NCBI GenBank assembly: GCA_015143295.1
Contig: CM026552.1
Location: forward strand, 62,800,944 to 62,864,943
Length of the DNA: 64,000 bases
Origin: Tetracentron sinense
Taxonomy: Eukaryota; Streptophyta; Magnoliopsida; Trochodendrales; Trochodendraceae
Reading direction: 5' to 3'
Shown: positions 54,180 through 64,000 of the stretch, piece after piece
Layout of the letters: every line of letters starts with the position of its first letter
Position numbering within the stretch: position 1 is the stretch's first letter
Notes under the pieces: generated by a model
What the model was told of the DNA's origin: nothing
The model's database searches: none
What the model saw: only the letters and a program-made list of their open reading frames with translations
Translations under genes and position numbers: made by a program

Positions 54180-57100
54180 CTACTCGAACAAGTGAGGGTA
54201 CTTCTCCTTCACATCGGCTTCTCATTCCCTTGTAGCCTCTTCCGTAGAATGATGCTGCCATCTCACAAGGACTAAAGGGATAGTCTTGGTACGCAATACT
54301 TGATCGTGACGATCCAAAATCTGAACTGGTTGCTCAACCAACGTGAGATCCTCTCTAATCTCCACAGGATCAAGAGCAATGATGTGAGATGGATCCGAAA
54401 TGTATTTCCTAAGCATAGAGATGTGAAATACATTATGGATCCCTGCCATGTGAGGCGGTAGTGCTACCTTGTAAGCAACCTCACCAACTCTCGTGATGAT
54501 CTCAAAGGGTCCTATGTACCTAGGACTGAGCTTTCCCTTCTTTCCGAATCACATGATTCCCTGACTTGGCAAAATCTTCACAAAGACCTGATCTCCAACT
54601 CGGAATTCCAAATCTCTGCGGCGAGTATCCGCATAACTCTTCTGCCTATCCTGAGCAGTTTTTAATCGCTCCCGGATAACTCTAACCCTTTCTGCGGTCC
54701 GCTCAATCAACTCAGGACCAAGAACTTTTCTCTCACCAACTTCATCCCAGTATAGTGGAGATCTGCAACTGCGACCATACAGAGCTTTGAAAGGTGCCAT
54801 CTGGATGCTTGCCTGATAACTATTGTTGTAGGCAATTGTTCCTCCCAACTACCCTGAAAGTCTAGCATACAAGCTTGGAGCATATCTTCCACAACCTGAT
54901 TCACCCGTTCAGTCTGCCCATCAGTTTGAGGATGAAAGGCGGTGCTGAATTCCAAACGAGAACCCATATCATCCTGAAAAGTTTTCCAGAACTTGGAAGT
55001 AAACCTAGGATCTCGATCAGATACGATAGAAACTGGCACACTATTCAGATGAACCACCTCCTTGACATACAGGGCTACTAACTGATTTGCATTGAAGGTA
55101 GTCTGATACGAAAGGAAATGTGTAGACTTAATCAATCTGTCTACAATCACCCAAATAGCATTGGAGCCCTTCGCCATTCACGGCAAACCCACGATGAAAT
55201 CCATCGAGATATTCTCTCATTTCCATTCCGGAATAGGGAGGGACTGTAAAAGACCTGCCGGCCTCTGATGCTCGGCTTTAACCTGCTGGCACACCAAACA
55301 TCTAGCAACATACTCGGTGACTTCCCTCTTCATGTTTCGCCACCAGTAGTGCTTCTTTAGATTCTGATACATCTTGGTACCTCCAGGATGTACCATATAC
55401 TTGGATGGGTGAGCCTCGTCCAAAATCTCACCCCTCAACACCGAGTCAGCTAGAACGTACAACCTGCCTTTGAACGTGATAGCACCATCACCATTCAAAG
55501 CGAACTTCTGACTGCCGTTACTGACCGACTTGTCTCGGTAAGCAAGCAATTCGACTTCCGAATCTTGCAACTCTTTGATCTGGTTCAGAATATATGGCCT
55601 CACCACAATGTTGGACATCACCGGCCTGTAGGTGACATGCCTGAGAGTAGTGTCTAAGTTACACATATCATTCAACAACTTCCACTCTTGTACTCTCAAG
55701 TGAGCCATAACCCCATAGGGTTTCCTACTAAGAGCATCGGCTACCACATTAGCCTTACTCGGATGGTACTGGATAGAACAATCGTAGTCCTTCATGAACT
55801 CCATCCATCGTCGCTGCCTCATATTCAACTCCTTCTGGAGAAAGAGATACTTCAAGCTCTTGTGGTCCATGAACACCACGAACTCTTCCCCATAGAGGTA
55901 GTGACGCCAAATTTTCAGTGCAAACACGACGGCTGCAAGCTCTAAGTCGTGAGTGGGGTAGTTTTGCTCATGCTCCTTTAACTGACGGGAAGCATAGGCA
56001 ACCACCTGTTTATGCTGCATCAAAACACATCCCAGTCCAACTAGTGAGGCATCACTATAGACTTCGAAGCCACCGCTTCTAGATGGAACTGTGAGGACAG
56101 GAGCTGTGGTAAGCCTCTTCTTCAACTCTTGGAAACTCACCTTGCACTTGTTACTCCAAGTGAACTTAGTGTTCTTCCGTGTGAGATAGGTAAGTGGAGC
56201 GGCTAAGCTTGAAAATCCCTCCACAAACCTCCTGTAGTATCCTGCTAGGCCGAGAAAACTACAAATCTCGGTAACACTCTTCGGCCTTTCCCAATTCATC
56301 ACTGCCTCAATCTTTGCAAGATCAACTGAGATACCTTCAGCAGACACTACATGTCAAAGAAAGGACACCTTATTCAGCCAAAACTCGCACTTACTCAACT
56401 TAGCATACAGACTAAGCTCTCGAAGAGTCTGCAAGACAAAGCGGAGATCTCTCATATGATCATCCTGTGACTGTGAATACACAAGGATGTCATTTACAAA
56501 CACAATCACACACTAATCGAGAGATGATCTGAACACCCGATTCATCAGATCCATAAATGCCGCCGGTGTGTTAGTCAGCCTAAAAGACATGACTAAAAAC
56601 TCGTAATGGCCGTATCGAGTCCTGAACGCTGTCTTCGGAATGTTTTCCTTCTTGATTTTCAACTGATGATAACTAGATTGAAGGTTAATCTTGGAAAAGA
56701 ACTTTGCACCTTTCAGCTGATCAAACAAGTCGTCTATCCAAGGCAATAGATAACGATTCTTGATCGTGACCTTGTTCAATTGCTGGTAGTCAATACACAT
56801 ACGCATAGACCCATCTTTCTTCTTCACAAAGAGCACCGGAGCTCCCCAAGGTGAGACACTTGGTGAATGAAACCAAGGCCTTGCAATTCTTCCAACTGGC
56901 CCTTTAACTCCTTTAGCTCAATAGGGGCCATCCTGTACAGAGCCCTAGAAATCGGCGCTGTGCTTGGAGCCAACTCAATCGTGAACTCAATTGCCCGATC
57001 AGGAGGCAATCCCGGTAAGATCTCCGGAAAGACATCCATATATTCACACACAACGGGCATGGATGTGGAGTCCCGTACTTCCACCTTCTCGAGACTGAGA

Positions 57101-57494
57101 GCTACAAAACGAGCAATGTCTCTCCTCTGAAGTCCTCTGAAATGAAATGGCTTCAACCCAGCGGGTTTAAAATTCACCACCTTCTCAAAACACGCCACGT
57201 GCCCATGGTGAGCTGAGAGCCAATCCATACCTAGGATGACGTCGAAATCCCAATCCTGAAATCCTAGAATGATTAGGTCTACTGGTAACTCGTGCTGCAT
57301 AACTTGCACATCACTGCCCCGATACACTTTATCTGTCTCTATAGACTTGCCTAATGGGGTTGAAATAGACAACTCCTGAGGTAGCTTACTCGACTCCGAT
57401 GTAAAGCCTTTTGCAAAGCTAGGTGAGACGAACGAATGAGTGGATCCCGTATCGATTAACACCCTTACAAAGCACTCATTCACTAGTCACGATC
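54180..57494 (-). pseudogene. pol: Gypsy C pol, heavily decayed
   Basis: Same order as element G: protease ([16 protein letters not shown], within 57483-56824), RT ([17 protein letters not shown]), RNase H ([21 protein letters not shown]), integrase ([40 protein letters not shown]) and chromodomain-like tail (IPLVLVRWQHH). It is broken by a stop in exon 2 before the protease (57489-57487), a frameshift near 56860, a stop at about 56514, a TGA near 56350, a W-to-stop change near 55215, a deletion at about 54835, and stops near 54550 and 54215. The RT catalytic box reads FVNDILVYS, the first aspartate replaced by asparagine. The chromodomain tryptophan (EEATWE) is arginine. It is not functional. 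Confidence 0.88.
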
Positions 57495-57643
57495 CTGAGA
57501 ATTTCAATCACCCAAGTTATAACATAAACCATACACACAAACTATACATATAGATACAAGCATCGCAAAACATCACACAGGATACATATATACCACACAT
57601 CATGGCAACATTAGAACTTAGACAAGATCAAACTTGCTCGTAC
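57495..57643 (-). other. Predicted gag-pol intron, gypsy C (149 nt)
   Basis: Donor CAAG/GTACGAG and acceptor AATTCTCAG/GATCG, at the same two codon positions and the same phase as the intron of G. Joining 57644 to 57494 moves from the gag frame to the protease frame, as in G. The internal sequence is largely dissimilar between the two elements, while the exon edges are similar. Confidence 0.62.
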
Positions 57644-58862
57644 CTTGCACAACATCATCAGATGCTTGTCCGTCTCTGTCAGTCATGGCAAAGACCCTGC
57701 CTTGGTTAGCCTGACGAGGATGCTGGGTGGGCGGCATGGATCTAGAGGCCTACGATGAAGACCCCTGCAATGAAGTCTGCCTGCCTGGAGGCCGAACTCC
57801 CTATGGCCCAGTCTGTGACTGCTTACACGGGCAATCTCGAATCATGTGGCCCATCTCGCCACAGTGGAAGCATCCACCTGACATTCTTCAGCAATCCCCT
57901 GTCTTATGCCGACGACCACAGACGGCGCATTCCTCAAAATTCTGTGATGCGGAGGAAGCTGGAGGCATAATCCTCACAGCTTGTGATGTCGTAGGGCGTG
58001 GTGCCTGAGGCACAAAAGAAGGTCTCTGAGCCGGCATCGGCTGGGAGAACTGGTATGGTGCAGTCCTAGTCCTCTTCTCGGACAATGAACCACTAGACTG
58101 ACCCCGAGACATGCTTTTTCCGAGGCTACTGTCTCTTCGTCTCATAAAGTCTTCCGCATTCTTCTCGACGATCTTCACCTTCCCTACTATCTCTCTCCAA
58201 GACTCCACCTGGAGAATGGACACCCGATCTCGAATAAAGGCCTTCAAGCCCATCTCAAACTTCCTGACCCGTAGGTCCTCAGTAGCAACCAAGTGTGGAG
58301 CAAACCTCGATAATTCGGTGAACTTAGCCTCATACTCGGCTACGCTCATCGACCCTTGCTCCAAAAGCATAAACTCCCTCGCTTTTTGTTCCCGAATAAA
58401 CCTAGTAAAGTACTACTCTCTGAAAGTCTCTAAGAACTCTGCCCAAGTCCAGGGCACTCCTGCCTTTGCAACGTCTCTCTGTCTTTGGGCAGCTCTCCAC
58501 CAGTGTTCGGCTTCACCTTCCCTCACGAAGGAAGCCCATTCTGCTCTTTGCTCCTTAGTACATCGGAGAGCCCGGAAGGTCTTCTCCAACTGCATAATCC
58601 AAGACTCCGCCACCATTGGGTCCAGAGTACCGTAAAATGTCGGAGGCCGTAGTCTCCGGAAAGCTTCAAGCCCCGCGGTGTGATGCACCGGTGTAGGCAC
58701 AGGAGTAGCCGGTGGGGTAGGAGTAGGTCTCGCTGCCAACAATGCCAAAGTCTCAGCTATGGAGTCCATAGCATTCGTGAAATACAACGATTCCTCTTCT
58801 CTCGGAACTTCACTCTCGGCCCTCCGAGTATGGTAACCTCGACCCCAAGTGTCGCGTCTCAT
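57644..58862 (-). pseudogene. gag: Gypsy C gag, two or more nonsense codons
   Basis: The ATG at 58862-58860 starts MRRDTWGRGYHTRR. The Retrotrans_gag core follows (FRRLRPPTFYGTLDPMVAES, FVREGEAEHWW, WTWAEFLETF), then a stop at 58412-58410 where G has FYKKYF (consistent with CAG to TAG). The same frame continues with LLEQGSMSVAEYEAKFTEL, a first C-x2-C motif (CAVCGRRHKTGDC), a TGA where an arginine is expected (CGA to TGA), and an intact knuckle (CFHCGEMGHMIRDC). It ends at DDVVQ and the donor site. The ATG follows ATCTCAG-GATTTGATATC, the acceptor-like context seen in G and E. Confidence 0.88.
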
Positions 58863-59280
58863 GATATCAAATCCTGAGATTCATTGGCGAAACATGAGTC
58901 TAACTTGGATACCAACCTCACACATCATATAGCAGTTCAATATACATGAATTGCTATTACGCATATCGTATACATCGAGGTATACACATAATCAGATAAG
59001 TATAACTTAGAGTGTCCTAGCGTGACTAAGTTGGGCATCTACCCTTTCTGGAATAAAACTCAAGACATAATCTAAACTAGCGCCTAGACTAAGATCCTAG
59101 ACTGACCGAAGGACTCGCTTGATACCGGTTATGTCGTGGTAACAAGCCTAAGACATCAAGTCCATCTGAGTTCTAAGTTCAACTTGGAGAACTACTTCCG
59201 CTTACTAGAGACAACTTCCTAGAGTAAGATAACTCTAGTTCCAACTTGAAGGACACTATCCTACGTGACCTAATGCCTAG

Positions 59281-59292
59281 GCTCTGATACCA
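59281..59292 (-). other. Primer binding site, Met tRNA (gypsy C)
   Basis: Minus-strand TGGTATCAGAGC, four bases from the LTR. Confidence 0.9.
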
Positions 59293-59296
59293 AGTC

Positions 59297-61165
59297 TATC
59301 GCAACCCAAATTACCCCCTAAGAGTTAGGGATACATTGACTCGTGACTTCCGTTTCATACCTCCAGTATAATACATAAGGCACACATGGAGACCTGTCAA
59401 AAACACAAACATATCTAGCAAAACCGATAAAGAATGCACAGCGGAATAAAATACTAAACATAGCGGAAGAAAGCGATACTCCTATAACTCAGTTCAAGTA
59501 TGAACCAACAAAAGTATATACATGTGAGAAACCCAAAAGTGGAGTGACAAACCCCACACTCACATAACAAAATAACATCTTAAAGTTCTAAGTCTGCTGA
59601 TCAACAAAAGTCGAAGTCTCGACACCTATCTATAGGACCATCGTCCTGATAATGATCCATGGAAGGCTTCGGGTCGAAGTACTCTTCCTCCAACCATGGT
59701 TCCGTGCCACATATGTCGAACAGAGCCCGAGCACCTGTCGATGATAACAAATATCGACTGAGCGTGGAATACTCAGCGTATACAAACTAATAACAATAAA
59801 GCATTAAGCATAGAGCATACTAATCCTGGAGAATGAAATCTGTAAAACATGTAAGAGCGTGGAAACCTTTAAATAACATGTGAGATGAGGTTCGAAACCA
59901 AAACCAAAACCAAAACTGTAACCGTGTGAGTCATGCGATAATCATAGCCTTGTGAGTTCATGGAGTTACTTAGAGTCATTATGATCCGTATAGACATGGA
60001 GATACCATAGCACACAACATAGAGCATATCCTTAGCGATCTTAGAGCGTTACATTTATGATCCGTAGAGCTTGTGAAACGATCTTAGAGCTTATCATAGA
60101 GTTCCCTGTGAGCATAGTATGATCCGTAGAGCTTGTGAAACGATCTTAGAGAAATCATAGAGTTACTTAGAACCGTTCCTTATTAGTCATTCTGTGGAAA
60201 ACACATTTTCGTACGTTGAGAAATCCATGGAAAACATCGATTCATGCGAGACATGCGAGCATATGAACATATGAGGGTAATAATCATATTTAAGCATCAA
60301 AATCCCTTAGAGGTATTTCATCAAACACTTAGAGTGCACCATAACGATAACTTACCTCCAACATAGTATAACATCCTTCCATACCATAGCAAATCAAGGA
60401 ATATGTAGCATGGAGTAAGAAGAATCATATTTAACAACTAGTAGGATTGCAAGATTGGTAGTAGAGTGTATCTACCTTGGTAAAATGAACGTCTCTGATT
60501 CCCACAAGCTGGACCAAGCAAGAACCGTGAGTTCTTGGTTGAGAATCACCAAAAACAATGGAAAAACTTGATCTTCCACAAGCTTGAACAATCACCAAGC
60601 TCCTCTCCTTCTTCTCTCTCTCAAAATCTCTCAAAAATATGCACTAAGGGTTTCTGAAACCCTAAGGCACGAACCCAGCCTTTATATAGGCAAAGAGTGG
60701 TGGCTAAAGTCTTAAACACACTTAATGAAGAAAATCTGCGTATAACCGATCAATCGGTGGTACAGACCGAGCGATCGGTGGCTTACTGGTCGATCGGTGG
60801 TTTCAACCGAGAGATCGGTTGAAAATACCCTCTCTGGAAAATTTCCCAATACAAAAAAGTTAACTAGTCGATAGCCTTCGATCGATCGGTAGTTGACCGG
60901 TCGATCGGAGGATGGCACCGAGCGATCGGTGGACCCCTGTTTTTCTGCAAAACCCTGTCCGATTACTTGAAACTCCTCCAATATCATTCTAACACTCTTT
61001 TATGCTTAATACATTCTCCTTCGTGATATCTAGGCCCATTGAAATATGCACGCCATAAATCCAAACTCGTATATTAACATAAAGCCCATTAGTGCACAAA
61101 ACCACGCTTGAGCACTATTCACACACTATTCATCACTTAGTGCATTAAAGATTCGGGGCTCTACA
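59297..61165 (-). mobile_element. Gypsy C 5' LTR
   Basis: 1869 bp. The inner terminus has decayed from TGTCGCGACCC to TATCGCAACCC (both changes G to A). Right flank TAGGG (61166-61170). Hairpin 59757-59777; minisatellite about 59930-60180; palindrome cluster 60745-60930. No gene is seen. Confidence 0.9.
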
Positions 61166-64000
61166 TAGGGGGGGCCCTATCCTTGGTTTGAAGCAACACT
61201 GAACAGGATAGAAAGGAAAATAGATGACCCCTGCAGTAGGACCAGGGGTCTAATAGAGTTTAACAAAAGCAAATAAGAGGGGTAGGAGTGCTACCCTGCT
61301 GCGAACTCCACGGATGGGAGATGGCTCACAGTGGGCTGGTGCAGTGGTGGTGCAAGGCTGGGATAGGCTAGGGGCACCCCTAGGATGTTCAGGAATTACT
61401 TCAAATGGAGGACAAGAGTTTGGGAGGCTTGGTTTTGGGCTAACCGTAATCCTACAGAGCTTGTGTATTGGGTTTTTTTGGAATGGAATGAACCAATGGA
61501 GGAGGGGGTTCTTATAAGGTTCAAGGGACCCAGGCACATTCTAAGGCTTGTTAGGAGAGTGGAGAACATGAGGGGGGTGCCAGTTGGGTCTTAAACAGAA
61601 ACCCAGTAATGGCAGTAGAATATCTACCGCCATTCCTGGTTTAGCCTTGATCAGGGGTTAGGCAAGGGTTTACCTGAGATAAGGGTTTGTCCTAGAGTTA
61701 GATCTAGGGGTTTGACTAGGGTTTACCTGGGGTTGGGTTTGTTCTAGGGTTAGGCCTAGGGTTTGACTAGGGTTTACCTAGGGTTTGACTAGGGTTTACC
61801 TGAGATCAGGGTTTATTCTAGGGTTTGACGGAGGATTTAACCATGGTTAAGATATTTAATCATGATTAAAGGGGTGTAAAAATTGGGTGTTTACTATTGC
61901 CCCTCTTTGCTAGAGAGTGCCAAGTTGGCAGTTGAACAGCAAAGACTAGAATCACCCTATTTTTACACCAAGATTGGACTTTAGGGGATGATATGCATAC
62001 ATGTTGTGCAAGTGGTGAGTGTGATGTGCTCGTCTATACCTGCTGGAGATATGGGCGAGCTAGAGAAAGAAGAAGTGGTTAGGGCCACTCTCTAGAGAAT
62101 GAAGAGTAGTCTGTGCTACTTATGCTGGTGATTAATGGATGCTATGAAAGATGGCATATCCTGGGGGCGTTAGCCAGGATTGGTTGCTATGGCATTACCC
62201 GGAGGTGCTTAGCCAAAACAAATGAAGGACACGTGGAGTATCGGAAGGAGGACATGCAGGAGGTGTAGCGGTATGACAAGTGAGTTGTCAAGGTATGTGC
62301 AGGATGTCGAAGACACACAGGGTGTCGAAGGGGACAGGTAAGAGGTGTCGACAAGGTGTGTTATGTCAATACTCACCTGGGATGTCAAGGACACATGTGG
62401 TGTCGAAAGGGGGACATGCTAGGTGTTGGCATGTTGACAAGGTGTATTATATCAATGGTACACCTGGGATGTCAGAGACACGAGGGTGTCTAAAGGAGGG
62501 CATGCAAGGTGTCGACATATTGACAAGGTGTATTATGTCAATGGTACACCTTGGATGTCGGAGACACATGGGGATGTCGAAGGGGGACATGCAGGAGGTG
62601 TCAACAAGGTGTGTTATGTCAATGCTCACCAACGATATCAAGAACACACGGGGTGTCGAAAAGGGGACATGCGAGGTGTCGACATGTTGACAAGGTGTGT
62701 TATGTCAATGGTTCACCTCAGATGTCGGAGACACACGGGGGTGTCAGAAGGGTTGTGGCATGCTAACCGGATTTATATTGAAATTGTCCAGAGGCGCTAG
62801 ATTTTGATGATGTCATGCAAGATGTAAATGCGAGGATGCTTTCTCATGACTCTGTTGATTAAGACTTATGAGGATGCATGGTGTCGTCTTTGTTAGGGGT
62901 TGCTTGATGCAGGTTGGTACAACTAGATCTCGGTACCGAAAGCTCTATTTTTGAAAAATGTTTTTAGAAAAGTGTTGTGGACTTTTGTAAAGAGTTTTTG
63001 ATTTTGATAGAAAAATGCTTAGCTGGCTTTTAGATTTACTAGGAAATTGCCTTTGTCAAGGCTTAGGGGATTTTGTAGTCTGTCCTTTACTCTTGGGGAG
63101 TGGAGTATAACCCAGAAAAGGTTTTGTCACCACTGGAAATGTTTGGTGGTAGACCTGTTTGTCTTGCTGCTGTTGGAGATTGTGGAATCTGGCTGGGGAG
63201 AAGCTTGCTGAAGAGCAATTGGAAGCTTCTAGACTCTTGCTGGGGAGAGTGTTGTAAAGAGTATTTGGAGGCTTCTATTGGGATCCACTGGGGAATGTGA
63301 CATTGTTGCAAGCCAGTACTGGGGGTCTGCTGGGGAATGGAACTCTGCTGTAGACCACTACCTGGGAATCTATTTCTCAGTGTCATCTACTGGGGATGAT
63401 TGGGAGTTCGGCGAGACTGATTGCTATTGGATTTTATTGCCAAACCGCTCTTCAGCTTTTCTCCCCTTTTTACCCTTGGAATGACCAAGTCAAGGGATTC
63501 GCATAATTTTTGCACAATGAGGCTGTTGTTGGTTTTCCTCATGCCTGCGAGCTGGTTGATTTTTATCCCTTTTTTTTCCCTAGTCGTAAGACTAGGTCTG
63601 AGGTCGCGTAATTTTTACGCAATGAGGCATTGCCGGTTTCACTCATGCACGCGATTTGTGGGAGAAAATAGATCTTCTCCCTTCATTATCCTGAATGACA
63701 ATTTACTGACGATTTATGTTTCGCTGAGGATGTAAATGTGATACTGCACCTTGCACTAGTAGTTTCTAGGTGATCTAGGAGGACTTAGAGTAGGACAAAA
63801 TGTAGGCTAGGGGACTGAAGTTTGGGACACCTTGGGATTTCTTTTTGCAATTGATCTTTACTCTTTTGGGGACTTCTCTCATTGTTGTCGACTTTGTACT
63901 CTCCTGGGGATTTGTACCTTGGGATTTCTAGCAGAGATTTTTTTTTTTTGCTCCACTGGGGAATTTAAAAGAGATTGTCTCTGTTGGGGAGAATTTTCGG
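61166..64000 (+). mobile_element. LTR-like element H, right part
   Basis: Continues H after the TAGGG duplication. It holds an inverted repeat (61608-61634), degenerate CTAGGGTTTGACTAGGGTTTACC repeats (61680-61830), palindromes TTAACCATGGTTAA (61837-61850) and TTTAATCATGATTAAA (61855-61870), a block reading TTTACTATTGCCCCTCTTTGC, the 86-bp array, and TGGGGAA-rich sequence to the window end. No open frame matches a known protein. The end of the element is not in the window. Confidence 0.4.
62225..62765. repeat. About 86-bp tandem array in element H
   Basis: GACAAGGTGT anchors at 62350, 62436, 62522, 62603 and 62689 (spacing 86, 86, 81, 86), with a degenerate unit before. The unit contains GACATGC, GTGTCGACATGTTGAC and GGAGACACACGGGGTGTCG. 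It gives open frames in several phases with no protein meaning. Confidence 0.9.

Noticed and set aside
61680..61830. CTAGGGTTTGACTAGGGTTTACC repeats resembling plant telomere repeats (TTTAGGG)
   Set aside because: The period is not 7 bp and the units vary, so this is an LTR-internal degenerate repeat. The CAACCCTAACCCTAAT at about 6568 is likewise too short.

Overview
The window is plant nuclear DNA made entirely of nested transposable elements. I found no host protein-coding gene, rRNA or tRNA that I could support. The evidence is long Ty3/gypsy LTR elements of the Tekay/Del chromovirus type (gag with CCHC knuckle, pol with a C-terminal chromodomain-like segment, initiator-Met-tRNA primer sites), a Ty1/copia-type gag-only element, three L1-type LINEs with a plant-style RNase H, and a CACTA terminus. 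This suggests repeat-dense heterochromatin of a large-genome angiosperm; the species cannot be named from this.

Layout. 1-2193: 3' part of a long LTR. 2194-3640: remains of another LTR element (PBS, gag start). 3680-4335: a 67-bp minisatellite of hairpins. 4336-6016: two LTR-plus-leader copies head to head around a gag fragment. 6021-13950: LINE A (minus), interrupted by an LTR at 6243-8661 and an LTR fragment at 11450-12242. 13951-18188: an LTR split by a second solo LTR (15243-17688, TSD CTAGG). 18189-24425: copia-type gag-only element B1. 24426-28616: gypsy E, a single LTR flanked on both sides by internal sequence, its gag split at one copia target site (TSD CCTCC). 28617-40109: 5' LTR of a second copia copy (B2), itself split by gypsy G (28798-38833, TSD TACCA), the youngest and best preserved element. 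40924-46347: a CACTA left end split by a solo LTR (41197-45899, TSD CTAAT) that carries LINE B. 46348-47831: LINE C. 47832-64000: an LTR-like element H, split by gypsy C (49458-61165, TSD TAGGG), which is split by a solo LTR (51390-54161, TSD CAAAA).

Most interesting. (1) In gypsy G and gypsy C, gag and pol lie in different frames with no overlap, but removal of a GT-AG intron of 134 or 149 nt at the same position joins them in frame. A second, leader intron is suggested by a conserved donor in the LTR and a conserved acceptor just before the gag ATG. (2) Several LTR families carry their own minisatellite of small hairpins, some with compensating arm changes, upstream of a hairpin shared by the chromovirus LTRs. 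(3) In one LTR the U3 cluster of CGATCG palindromes has been replaced by an unrelated 26-bp array between conserved flanks. (4) Gypsy E and its copia insert are arranged as expected from a one-LTR circle or an LTR-LTR unequal crossover.

Elements G, C and E share one plan: LTR, Met-tRNA primer site, Gag, protease, reverse transcriptase, RNase H, integrase with chromodomain-like tail, polypurine tract, LTR. G is close to intact, with one nonsense codon in pol. The rest are decayed, deleted or solo LTRs.
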